Below, piece after piece: positions 41,801-50,728 of a stretch of DNA of 64,000 nucleotides. The translations under genes were made by a program, and so were the position numbers. This DNA comes from Pararge aegeria (lineage: Eukaryota > Arthropoda > Insecta > Lepidoptera > Nymphalidae). The stretch covers positions 12,239,501 to 12,303,500 of the forward strand of contig NC_053196.1 of NCBI RefSeq assembly GCF_905163445.1, given 5' to 3'. Each line of letters starts with the position of its first letter. The first letter of the stretch is position 1. The notes beneath the pieces were generated by a model. That model was given only the letters and a program-made list of their open reading frames with translations, was not told the DNA's origin and did not search any database.

Positions 41801-44159
41801 CCATAAAATACTTGGTCTGCATTGGTATACTGGAAATGACGCTTTCTATTTTAAAATTTCTGTGCCCGACGATGTGACATGCACTAAGCGCTCCATCTTG
41901 TCGACTGTTGCCCGTCTGTGGGACATAATGGGCTTCGTTGCTCCCACAGTCGTGTATGCCAAAATATTAATTAAAATGCTTTGGCAATTAAACCTTGATT
42001 GGGACACTGTAGCTCCACCACACATCATTAAGATGTGGAGACAGTTTTGCGATGAGTTGCCAGCTCTAAATAAGCTACACATACCGCGTCATGTGGGCGT
42101 GACAACAGACTGCGAGGTCACTCTCCTGGGACTATCAGATGCTAGTCTCGCAGCCTATGGTGCTGTCGTTTATTTACACGTTAGCTCCCCTACTGGTAAC
42201 ACTGTGCGTCTTGCTTGTGCGAAAAGTAAAGTTTCGCCGACGAAACCTCATTCAATTGCTCGTCTCGAACTATTAGGTGGCGTCCTACTGTCGAAATTGC
42301 TTCGTACAGTACATGACACTTACTCTGAGCGTATCCCAATCAAGGCTACATATGCATTTCTCGATTCCAAAGTCGCCCTATATTGGATAAAAAGTTCACC
42401 GCATAGATGGCAGACTTTTGTCGCGAATCGCGTTGTACAGATAACTGAGAATATCTCACCAGACAACTTTTATCATTGCCCTGGCACTGAGAACTCTGCT
42501 GATATTCTATCGAGAGGTGTAACTCCTGAGAAGCTTCTCTCACACCCTCTGTGGCTGCATGGTCCACCATGGGCATCAATGCATCCGTCTCAGTGGCCAC
42601 TCAAAACTCTAGAGGGAGAGTCTATTGAAGACGTACCCGAGAAGAAGGTTCTTATACACACTGTGCGTAAACCTATACTCCCGAACGACTTACACGAGCT
42701 TGCTCTCCGTTTTTCTTCGTGGAGCAAACTTCTACGTATAATTGTATACATTTGTAGATTTGCTAAATTACTGCCTCGTCGCGGCACTAGTGCAGTTACC
42801 GCTGACGACTTAAATTTCGCAGAGAATAGAATGCTTCGCGCTCTGCAAAATCAGCATTTTGCTGAAGAATATTCTCTTATTAAAAATAATAAAACATGTT
42901 CACCGGCATTTAATCGCCTAAGACCATTTATTGATGATGGACTTATCCGCGTTGGCGGTCGTCTCGCCAACTCTGGACTTAGCTTTGAAAAAATACATCC
43001 GGTTATATTGCCTCGCAATGGCCACGTGGTAAATATAATCATTGATTATTACCACATTAAACATTTACATGCTGGACCCGAACTCCTAATGGCCCTGCTT
43101 CGTCAGAGGTACTGGATTCTGTCGGCACGCCGTATTGTCAGGCAAAGAGTACATATGTGCAATACTTGCTTTAGATTTAAACCGCGTCCAACCATTCCGC
43201 TGATGGCGGATCTTCCTGATATACGTACACGTCCAGCGTTGAAAGCCTTTAGTTTCACCGGCTGCGATTATGCAGGCCCTATACCATACGTTCCTGTACG
43301 TCGCCGTGGCGTACACAGTGAGAAAGCTTATATTGTGCTGTTCACGTGTCTCACTACGAGATCTACGCACATTGAGGTTGCTACCTCACTCAGCACCCCC
43401 AGTTTCCTCGCCGGGTTTAAAAGATTCCTATCACGTCGTGGTCCTGTTCAGGTGCTGCATAGCGACAATGCTAAAAACTTCCAGGGTGCTGCTTCTTACC
43501 TTCGGGACCTCTATAAACTTCTAAGAGAAGAATATTACCCGAAGCTAGAGCAGGAATGCGCTGAAAATCGCATAACTTGGAAATTCATCTGTCCCAATTC
43601 CCCACACTTTGGAGGTTCATGGGAAAGTATGATCAAGGTGACTAAGACGATCCTGTTCAAGGTCATAGGGCAACAGCTCCTTTCTTATGAGGAACTTTGC
43701 ACTGTGCTCATTCAGGTCGAATGTCTTCTCAATTCGCGTCCGCTAACAATACTAAGCTCTGACCCTGCCGAACCTTCGGCTCTTACTCCAAGTCACTTCC
43801 TACATACTGCGCCTCTATTCTCCTTGCCTGCGCCTGATGTCAATCCAGACAAAATTAACTTGGTTGACAGGTACTCGTTAATAGATAAAATGGTCCAATC
43901 GTTTTGGAATCGTTGGAGGATGGAATATTTGCACGGATTGCAAGTTCGTTTGAAATGGAATACGCCTTCCGTACCTATTACGCCGGGAACTGTCGTCGTA
44001 GTTATAAATGACAACGTACCGCCTCTGGCTTGGCCTCTAGCAGTAGTAGAGAAAGTGCATCCCTCGAAAGACGGCGTCATACGCGTAGCGACCGTTAAAA
44101 TTTCCGGGAGAACTTACGTCCGTCCGGTCGTTCGCTTATGCCCTCTTCCGACGCAATAA
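38823..44159 (+). CDS. BEL/Pao Gag-Pol polyprotein (1778 aa)
   Basis: This single frame encodes the capsid and replication enzymes that copy the element's RNA into DNA and integrate it. From the ATG at 38823 (AAAATGC context) I see, in order: a DUF1759-type Gag region (about 136-285); a CCHC zinc knuckle C388-C391-H396-C401, and a second Cys/His cluster C407, C409, H413, H418; a retropepsin-like protease with D512-S-A-S; reverse transcriptase with D854 and YMDD at 930-933; RNase H with D1106, E1149, D1181, D1227; an integrase with H1411/H1414/H1416, C1446, C1449 and the DDE triad D1482, D1548, E1601; then a DUF5641-like C-terminus (about 1685-1775). The frame stays open eight codons upstream, but only from a TTG, so 38823 is preferred. 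No frameshift or stop separates gag from pol. No env. Confidence 0.95.
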   Translation: MPPKVDSKTSESDKEIQDTKLSILIAKREAIFGIMQNVFDLSREPDVHTNVEKREHFLDESSQIDSLRLKYESIVDDYNTRLLNLNSDAKPDYKSLYAFETLYNRVKRTHTKCSTLNTTPEIHNATSALLKAKPKLAPISILEFDGDIKSFQMFYTTFKSVVDNNPSLTDAEKLFYLLPKLTGKAKSAIAGISPCAENYQLILQTLVNRFDDKRMLTSAYLHELFRYKGFQTPSATNFEDFIDRFAGAVSALKNLKLDNLADLIILHIATQRVDTESVRAFEIKCGKNIPTFDDFVEFITTRAKVFERTNTNVTNPSNTRHNKNIKHLNNGTSGNAPKYQAYISTVDKPTSKCLCRNITHAHLYKCVDFNKLLTPQERFKCVKEKNACVNCLSIKHKVGQCEVSPHCSCGQKHNKRLHFDQREEHSRAPQLNTVMPPPNAPTVTASSPVADDRADVALCATRVSPSTSATQVYNSNLMNRVEDKRTTVLLATAQVAVYDCNGERQVIRILLDSASQADFLSKECCDRLGLQTKFTERTIVKGFGGIEKVVQSSSVDLTFYSRFDDNVSFNISPLVVDKVTDKLPTAVIDTAVLSHLKGIPLADASYGVPDKIDALIGASLFPHLLLPDDVHTSRRDPSVPVALRTVLGLVFMGNAPTIPTINTHTALTCCFVQEPPAIDSLVKRFWELEELPSASIQNPDDNECEDFYTSTTVRDPDTGRYVVGLPFKEDLYSLGNSLDIAKKRFICLERKLEASNKLRSAYDDVIKGYLAKDYISPAPSYDSKDPVPIYVMPHTGILREDKLSTRLRLVVDASCRSSSGKALNHLLHSGQNLQGDLFKIILNFRLHAVAMTADCREQFLQIVMREADRRYQCFLYRFNPQDPLVLYQFNRVCFGLTSSPFHALRTVRQLVNDDGAKYPRANSIVLPALYMDDVAFSLPSELEAVTVSLQMIDLFKGAQWELVKWNSNSREVLDNLPASHKLPTEVEFDKTMHHKILGLHWYTGNDAFYFKISVPDDVTCTKRSILSTVARLWDIMGFVAPTVVYAKILIKMLWQLNLDWDTVAPPHIIKMWRQFCDELPALNKLHIPRHVGVTTDCEVTLLGLSDASLAAYGAVVYLHVSSPTGNTVRLACAKSKVSPTKPHSIARLELLGGVLLSKLLRTVHDTYSERIPIKATYAFLDSKVALYWIKSSPHRWQTFVANRVVQITENISPDNFYHCPGTENSADILSRGVTPEKLLSHPLWLHGPPWASMHPSQWPLKTLEGESIEDVPEKKVLIHTVRKPILPNDLHELALRFSSWSKLLRIIVYICRFAKLLPRRGTSAVTADDLNFAENRMLRALQNQHFAEEYSLIKNNKTCSPAFNRLRPFIDDGLIRVGGRLANSGLSFEKIHPVILPRNGHVVNIIIDYYHIKHLHAGPELLMALLRQRYWILSARRIVRQRVHMCNTCFRFKPRPTIPLMADLPDIRTRPALKAFSFTGCDYAGPIPYVPVRRRGVHSEKAYIVLFTCLTTRSTHIEVATSLSTPSFLAGFKRFLSRRGPVQVLHSDNAKNFQGAASYLRDLYKLLREEYYPKLEQECAENRITWKFICPNSPHFGGSWESMIKVTKTILFKVIGQQLLSYEELCTVLIQVECLLNSRPLTILSSDPAEPSALTPSHFLHTAPLFSLPAPDVNPDKINLVDRYSLIDKMVQSFWNRWRMEYLHGLQVRLKWNTPSVPITPGTVVVVINDNVPPLAWPLAVVEKVHPSKDGVIRVATVKISGRTYVRPVVRLCPLPTQ

Positions 44160-44375
44160 GCGTAACAATTATAGTTTCATAATTTAGTACTAAGTAGCTC
44201 ATACGTTAAGACTTTATTCTCTTTTATAATAATTCTACAAATAATTAATATTTTTTAATATACTTTCGTAAATATACACATACTTATATGAAATACGCCC
44301 ATGCGCAATACGCGTTCTTAAAAGAGGCAATTCTACCTCATACCTTATGAGAGCTTTTCTTAAAGGTGACCCTTT

Positions 44376-44388
44376 AAGGGCGGGTGGA
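44376..44388 (+). promoter_or_regulatory. Polypurine tract
   Basis: AAGGGCGGGTGGA immediately precedes the 3' LTR, with one C and one T interrupting the purines. It is in the right place to prime plus-strand DNA synthesis. Confidence 0.75.
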
Positions 44389-44952
44389 TGGTTGCGCCAA
44401 GTTATAATTAAGTCTTAAATAATAATTTAAAATTTCATTGGTGTTCCTATTCTCCCATATCCAACCTAAAACAGCACTGAACGATTCTCCGTGAAGAGAC
44501 TGGCGCCCTCATACGCCTCAAAAACACTAGAACGCAGAGCTGTCACTTAAATTAACGGAAGCAAACGATTAAGACGTTTGCGGACGACTTGCTTTCCGAT
44601 TGCGAAAAGTAACGGGCAATACGAGTTTACTGGCTGCCTGAAAATAAGCCATAAAATATCATAATATACCTTAAAAGTTTCAATGAGATCCTTTTAAGCA
44701 TAATTCCCATATTTATGTGTGTGCCGAAATATAACATAAGTGGTGGTGTTCGAGAAGAGAGGACTTCGTGAGGAATATTTGGATCAACGGACGGCGTGCT
44801 CCTACCCATGAAAAATAAGGTCAAGTAAGTGCTGTCTTCCTTGTGCTCTGATTCCTTGTATCTTTCTTTTGTACACCAATTTACCGCAAAAAATACAGTC
44901 CACTCATTCGAAATAAAAATCTTAAATAACTTAATATAACTTGGCGCATACA
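44389..44952 (+). repeat. 3' LTR of BEL/Pao element
   Basis: Appears identical to the 5' LTR over 564 bases. The AATAAA copy here lies at 44912-44917. The CTTAC target duplication follows directly. Confidence 0.95.
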
Positions 44953-44957
44953 CTTAC

Positions 44958-45717
44958 TATCTGACTCCAGATAGGACCATGTATTACGATCATCTACGTT
45001 AAGCAACTGTCAGAGATATCAGCCCTTGAAAGTCCCACCGCTGGGCTCCTCTCATAAAGGAGGTAAGTTAAAGCATAGACCCACCATGCTGCGTCAATGA
45101 ATGAGGTTGAGCTTTTACGACTATTATCACAAGTTAATTATAATAAACAGAACAGACGGCTCTCCAAGGCAAGGGGTTGACACCGACAACTTCCTAACTT
45201 CGGGTTGGAACTAAAAAATCTTTGACAGAGAAAAACATACAATTTTTGGTAAGACCTGGGATTAGAAACAAGGACTTCGTGATCAGTAATTGAACCAGGC
45301 ATTAGACCAACTTGCTAGTTATAACTGTATCTCTACTCCAAAAGGAGAACGTACCAACAAAGTTTTGGGTTTCAGATCTATGTGTAGTGGTCTCCACATT
45401 ACATAACTAGATAGCGCTACATAAATCCTGCATCGCGCTAGCGAAGTGTTTACGAAGAATGCCTATATATACAACTTCCAAAAATGAATGTCGTCGAGCC
45501 CTGGGGCTCTTTTCATGGCGAGCTTTCGCGCTCGCCCCAATCCCCCGGTGACGCCGTAGCATCCCCTCAGGTGGTTATCGGCAAATGTCCATCCGAAAAA
45601 TGAAATTAATGTTCGGACCTCGGTCCCCGAGCACGATCACCCGCTCGGAGGAAGATCTTCCTATTGTTACGGTCGAGCGTATCATAATAGCTCCCGTACA
45701 TGTCATAGAAACTGTGT
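44958..45717. other. Unassigned stretch with SINE2-like and GC-richer parts
   Basis: CCCACCGCTGGGCTCCTCTC and AGACCCACCATGCTGCGTCAATG (about 45035-45105) look like a decayed reversed SINE piece. Positions 45480-45715 are clearly richer in GC than the surroundings (GTCGAGCCCTGGGGCTC, CGCTCGCCCCAATCCCCCGGTGACG, GAGCACGATCACCCGCTCGG). They may be part of a LINE or another element that I cannot name. Confidence 0.35.
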
Positions 45718-45957
45718 ATTAATAAATAAATAAATATATTACGACAATACACACATCGCCATCTAGCCCCAAAGTAAGCTTAGCTTGTGATATGGGTACT
45801 ATGATTACTAATGAATATTTTTATGAATAATATACATAAATACTTATAACATACATATGATCACCCAGACATTGAAAAACATTGTTCAGTTGTGGGAATC
45901 GAACCCACAGCCACTCAGAAAGCAGGGTCGCTGCTCACTGCGGCAATCAAACGTCGA
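45718..45957 (-). repeat. SINE1, near full length, reverse
   Basis: AATAAATAAATAAATATATTACG tail, ACACATCGCCATCTAGCCCC, AGCTTGTGATATGGGTAC, and a head with GGGAATCGAACCCACAG (reversed box B, one of the better preserved) and CACTGCGGCAATC. Confidence 0.8.
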
Positions 45958-46576
45958 ATTACATTATAACAACATGCATTATTTCAGAATGAAATAAGCC
46001 CATGTTACTGTCGGTCTAGGTATATCTTAAATTCCAGGAATTACTCCATCAAAGCTGAAAGAAGGTAAACCAACAAAGTAACCAAACTACATCTGGGGTG
46101 TGTGCTCTCTCTGCTGAAGTTGAGTATAGTTCCAAAATACCGGTGAGGTCGTAAAATAATTTTATAAACGGAGAACGATTAATTATAACAATTAATGTCA
46201 CATCGTCAGAGCAACCAGTTTTTGAGATCTCTTAGTCAGTAGTAACTGAATACAAAACATCTGCCCCTAGACCCATCTAGCGGGTGGCAACATTTACGAG
46301 CATTTTAATGTCCTGCTTAAAATTTAAGGTCGTTAAAATTTTATGATCACAAAGAAATGTTTACAGGCGTCCGTATTTCATCCTATTATATCCGAGCTAA
46401 GCTCGTTGCCGAATTTTATTTATCGCAAGATTAGCAGCTGAAATCAAAGTTAAACATAGGGTCATGTAATTTGCACAGGGATATAAAATATTTTGATAAT
46501 GCAGTGGATACAGGCAAGAGTATAAAAAAAAATACCAACTTCTACACTTTTCTAGAGACAGGAATACTGCACCGCT
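45958..46576. other. Unassigned stretch
   Basis: No gene or repeat family was recognised. A minus-strand frame over 46397-46771 overlaps MITE-X and has no known similarity. Confidence 0.35.
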
Positions 46577-46806
46577 CGCATGGGCAGGAGACAACTGTCT
46601 CCCTGAAGAAAGGATAAAATCTCCCACAGTTACATCAACTCTCAGAGCACTGGCGCACAAGTGAAAAAAAATAATATTCAAATAATAAATATGTAATAAT
46701 AAAGTGGGGTAAACTTCTCCTATTCCATGTTCCCGTGTTTTGGACCAATTATATCCCCTGTCAGGGTACATAATCGGGAGATATAATTTTTATGTTCTGC
46801 CTGTGC
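46577..46806 (-). mobile_element. MITE-X, reverse
   Basis: Left end GCATGGGCAGGAGACAACTG; right end GGGAGATATAATTTTTATGTTCTGCCTGTGCT. Internal blocks ACAGTTACATCAACTCTCAGAGCACTGGCGCACAAG match the 4390-4410 region of the first copy in reverse. Confidence 0.6.
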
Positions 46807-46817
46807 TCAGGTGGATA

Positions 46818-47300
46818 ATCCCTATCCCTATCCCTATCCCTACTTCCCTACTAATCCCTATCCCTACTAATAATATTATAAATGTCAATGTAAGTTTGTT
46901 TGTTACGCTTTTACGCAAAAACTACTTAACCGATCCTCATGAAACTTTGTACACATATTCCTATTAGAAGTAATATAGGATGCTTTTTATTCAAACATTA
47001 TGCTCGGTTCCTTTGGGAGAGGGGATGAAAGATTTTAAACCATAACTCCGACAAATTATAACAGATTTAAATAATTACTTTTGTACTATACAGTTATAAT
47101 ATGTATTTAATTCTGCCCAAACTTTGTATAGATCTGATGAATGTGGTTGGAGTTAGAGGACAGATCTCCTCAGCGAACAGCATCCCTCATTTAAGGCTTA
47201 GCGATACTGAACACTTTAATTTTTTTGAGAACTACAACTAAATTGAATGCCACATCAAAAAACAAAATCAAACGCAGACGAAGTCACGGGCAACAGCTAG
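46818..47300 (+). mobile_element. Non-autonomous Helitron, subfamily H1
   Basis: Starts A|TCCCTATCCCTATCCC, with several TCCCTA units and two further TCCCTACTAAT starts. Ends GACGAAGTCACGGGCAACAGCTAG|T. The start block ATAATATTATAAATGTC and a CCGATCCTCATGAAACTTTG block match 34443-34892 in reverse. The 483 bp are non-coding. Confidence 0.75.
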
Positions 47301-48114
47301 TTAATTATAAATCAAAGGAAATTCAATTTTAATTTTTACAGGTTGTTTTGAAGGCTGTTAGGTTTCAACGAATCAGCCAATTTTATGAAGATCTCAATTT
47401 TTACAAAGTTATTTATTTGTAGCTCTGTTTATATAACTTGCACTAAAATTAACGACGTACAAAAATTCACGGTCACTATCGATTTTGTAAGAACTGATAC
47501 TTGCGTATAAGTAGCATTTTTCTCCTTTATTCTGTTTCAGATGGGCTATCTAGAAGACACTCTGAAAATCGTTCTCTGATAAAACATAAAAGCGTTATTA
47601 AAATTTTTGTAAAACATTATCCATAAATTATTGACAAATAAGAATTAGGGAAGATCACTTTTATCTTAACAATAACAAGCAATAACGACCAACTCGTTTA
47701 TTATAAACGATAATCAACATGAGTCGTTACAGAGAGATTTTTTCTACAAAAAACCAGCACCCGACATTAAAACCTGCCTATCAACAAAATCCCGGAGCCG
47801 ACAAAAAAGAAGACAACCCATAAATCATCTTCGGATTACAAAAAAATTGAGAAGGGCCTCGATTCTAATCGCTTCGATACATTTCTTGTGCTACCTGTTT
47901 TCGATAGGAACGATGTTTTTTATTTGGTTTTTTTTGTCAAACGAAGCTAAAAAGTTTAAGATTTAGCGAATAGACTATCAAGGAGCTGTAAACAAATAAA
48001 ACAGCTTTATATATAAATTTACGCTGTTTTGAACCTTTTCATCATGAAGTAAAGATATCGAATCCGTTTAAGAGTTTGGTCTTTACACTTACTCGTATCA
48101 TAACCGCTAAAGAA
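47301..48114. other. Unassigned AT-rich stretch
   Basis: No gene or repeat was recognised. Confidence 0.35.
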
Positions 48115-48333
48115 TCCATACTAATCCATACTAATCCATACTATTATTATGAATGTGAAAGTGTGTTTGTTTGTGTAAGCACTACGCCCTAACTAAGCAA
48201 CCAATTGACATGATTTTTTGCATAGAGACTAAAAAGGACGGAGAGTGACATACGTTACTTTTTACTTCATAAATACAAACGGTTCTTATGGAATTTGCAA
48301 AACAAACCGTAAAAATCGCGGACGAGAGCAGCA
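48115..48333 (+). mobile_element. Helitron-like element with tandem start
   Basis: Three (TCCATACTAA) units at 48115-48142 precede TTATTATGAATGTGAAAGTG. Blocks CTAACTAAGCAACCAATTGAC and AATCGCGGACGAGAGCAGC follow. The CTAG end is not preserved. Confidence 0.5.
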
Positions 48334-48494
48334 GCAAGTTGAATAATATATTATTGAGCAGATTTTTGAATATTGTAATTTTGAATTTGATAAACCTAAT
48401 TATCCAGACCTTTGAATGGGAAGGTATTGGTTTGGATAATAATATTCCTACTAGGTACTTACTATCCCGGGTCTAAGTCGGGTTCCTATAAGGT

Positions 48495-48569
48495 ACGCAG
48501 TACAAATTCAAATTTAAAAATCTTTATACTTGTAGGCCTATCACAGGCACATATGAAGCGATAGGCATA
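48495..48569 (-). repeat. LINE-A 3' end scrap, reverse
   Basis: AAATTCAAATTTAAAAATC and TTGTAGGCCTATCACAGGCAC match the reversed tail of LINE-A (compare 1035-1100). Confidence 0.5.
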
Positions 48570-48846
48570 TCTTAATATATATAAATCTCCTGTCACGATG
48601 TTTGTCCGCGATGGACTCCTAAACTACTTAACCGATTTTAAATTAAATTGGCACACCGTGAGCAGTCTGGTCCAACTTAAGAGATAGGATAGCTTAGATC
48701 TTTAATTATAGTCGCAATTTTATTTTATTGCAAATTATTTGTCTATAATTGACAGTCACATGTTTTATATACTCATTTAAGGCTTAGCGATACTGAATAA
48801 TTTAAAAACAAAATCAATCGCAGACGAAGTCGCCGGCAACAGCTAG
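48570..48846 (+). mobile_element. Non-autonomous Helitron, subfamily H2
   Basis: A|TCTTAATATATATAAATCTCC start and GAAGTCGCCGGCAACAGCTAG|T end. It matches 27915-28207 throughout, except for a 16-base difference in length around the GTCTATAATT/ATATATATAT part. It lands in sequence next to a LINE-A tail. Confidence 0.75.
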
Positions 48847-48899
48847 TATCATATATAGCGTCAGGCATATATGTGTGAACGCCTTGGTTTAAGAATAGC

Positions 48900-49035
48900 C
48901 CACAATAAACATAGCCAGGATTTTTTTTATCATCATCTCACATTAAACATATATTAAGCTCTGAAGTTAAGAGCAATTAATATCCAAGCTTTTTTATCGT
49001 TTAAGTAATCCTTAGCTAAAAATACGCAGTATACG
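48900..49035 (-). repeat. LINE-B fragment, reverse
   Basis: ATCATCATCTCACATTAAACAT and AGAGCAATTAATATCCAAGC, then TTTTATCGTTTAAGTAATCC, match 24850-24945. Confidence 0.5.
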
Positions 49036-49114
49036 TTTTATCCCAAAAACTTAATACGATAACAAATGCGAAAATGATTGCGTGATTCTCTTTCTTTCAC
49101 GCGAACGTTTATAG

Positions 49115-49385
49115 CATTCATAGCCTAGTGGTTAGGGCTTCGGCTAAACTTTCAGGGGGCCGAGTTCGAATCCTAGCTCAAACTTTTTAAGTTATGCTTA
49201 AACGGTGAAGGAAAACATCATTAGGAAACCTCCATGCCTGAGAGTTCTCCATCATGTTCTCAAAGATGTGTGGAGTCCCCCAATCCGCACTACGCCAGCG
49301 TGGTGGACTACGGCCTAAACCCTTCTCGTTGGAAGAGAAGTCCCGTGCCCTGTAGAGGGCTAGTACTGAGTTGCAGATGATGATG
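49115..49385 (+). repeat. SINE2, near full length
   Basis: Head CATAGCCTAGTGGTTAGGGC (box A) and GAGTTCGAATCCTAGC (box B), then ACGGTGAAGGAAAACATCATT, CTCCATGCCTGAGAGTTCTC, CAATCCGCACTACGCCAGCG and the GATGATGATG tail. One of the best preserved SINE2 copies. Confidence 0.85.
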
Positions 49386-50570
49386 TTCACAGCATTAATA
49401 ACAACGATCAAACGTACAGTAGGTACAGAGCCAGTTTGTAGATATAAAAAGTGCAAGAAGTTATTTATCTTAAAAATACAAAATGCCTGCCTTACGCGTA
49501 TAACCAGCTAGATAGCAAATAAATACGACACAAGTTGGATTGATAAAAATATAAATTTACCTTCACTAAAAATTCTGAGAAAGTCAAGAGTGCATTGATA
49601 ACGGTTAAAGATAACGCGTCAAACTGACACTATCTGAGTGTCACTCCAACTTATTATGGCAAGAATGTGGAGTAATATGAATTCATTTATTTTGCTTCTT
49701 ACGTAATTTTATATAATCAAATATAGGGAGGGTCTTTGGCCACTTGGTTAAGAACTTTTATACTTCATAGAAGAAATTTTAAAATATTCATGCAAAATTA
49801 TTTCTTATAAACTTGTGTTAGCGAGTGACACCCGACTATTACCAACGATACGCCATATTACAGGCGACTCTATTTTTATATTATAGATCAAATGTAATAA
49901 GTGAAAATGAGTATTATTCAAGTACCGTCCCAACTTTATTTCAACAATTGTTTATTGAATTCGCAATTTGATTCAAACAATGAAATGATTCAAACTTACC
50001 CCGAACTTCAATTTGTCGTTGATATAAGCCCAATGTTATGCTAACATTCAAAATTAAATATTCTTCTTGAAGTTGTATGTAACTACAATGTTTTTTTTAT
50101 ATTAAGTTTTTTGACAAACATATTTTTTTTTATAACTTGTACAAAAGCGACAGTAGAATTAGTAGGTATATACTGTATATTAATAATTCATAATGCATAA
50201 GATTTTCATTTTACATTTGGTTAAAATAAACATGAATAGAATCAGTCCCGATCGTCAGTCATTTCCATCAGCGTGGCTTCTTGTTAGACAATAAATCACA
50301 TCGATACATGCCCCTTTTATCTCCAAACACAGCTACTTATCTCCAGTTGACAGATCTCAAATCACGCCGTTAGACGAGAAACTTCACACCTCGCCTATCA
50401 TCAATCTTTAAAAACAAATAATCTTAAAGTAGTATTTAAGACGACATCCACTGTCATCGTCTGCTTTTCTGTATTATGTGGCTTTATTTTAAGAAAGCCT
50501 ATTTATATAGGAACATATTTTAATTGTGAGTACTGTTTATTGTTTAAGTTTATTAAAAAGACGGCCGATT
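49386..50570. other. Unassigned AT-rich stretch
   Basis: No gene, repeat ends or hairpins were recognised. Confidence 0.35.
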
Positions 50571-50728
50571 TTTGGGTCTGGGTGTTTATATGTATATTAT
50601 AAGTATTTATGAATATTATTTATAAACATATTCATCAGTCATCTTAGTACCCATGACACAAGCTACGCTTACTTTGGGGCTAGATGGCGATTTGTGTATT
50701 GTCGTTGTATATTTTTATTTATTTATTT
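50571..50728 (+). repeat. SINE1, head-truncated
   Basis: TGGGTCTGGGTGTTTATATG, GACACAAGCTACGCTTACTTTGGGGC and an ATTTATTTATTT tail. The tRNA-like head is missing. Confidence 0.8.

Larger units (their letters stand above)
37667..44952 (+). mobile_element. Full-length BEL/Pao LTR retrotransposon (7286 bp)
   Basis: Two 564-bp LTRs (37667-38230, 44389-44952), each TG...CA, enclose one gag-pol reading frame. They look identical base for base, at a constant offset of 6722. The 5-bp target duplication CTTAC lies at 37662-37666 and 44953-44957. A candidate primer site at 38239-38257 and a purine-rich tract at 44376-44388 are in the expected places. Identical LTRs, a clean duplication and an unbroken frame indicate recent insertion and possible activity. 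There is no env-like frame. It sits in repeat-rich, gene-free DNA. Confidence 0.96.

Noticed and set aside
46812..46870. Telomere-like TCCCTA repeats
   Set aside because: Insect telomeres usually have TTAGG repeats. The units here are few and form the start of a Helitron.
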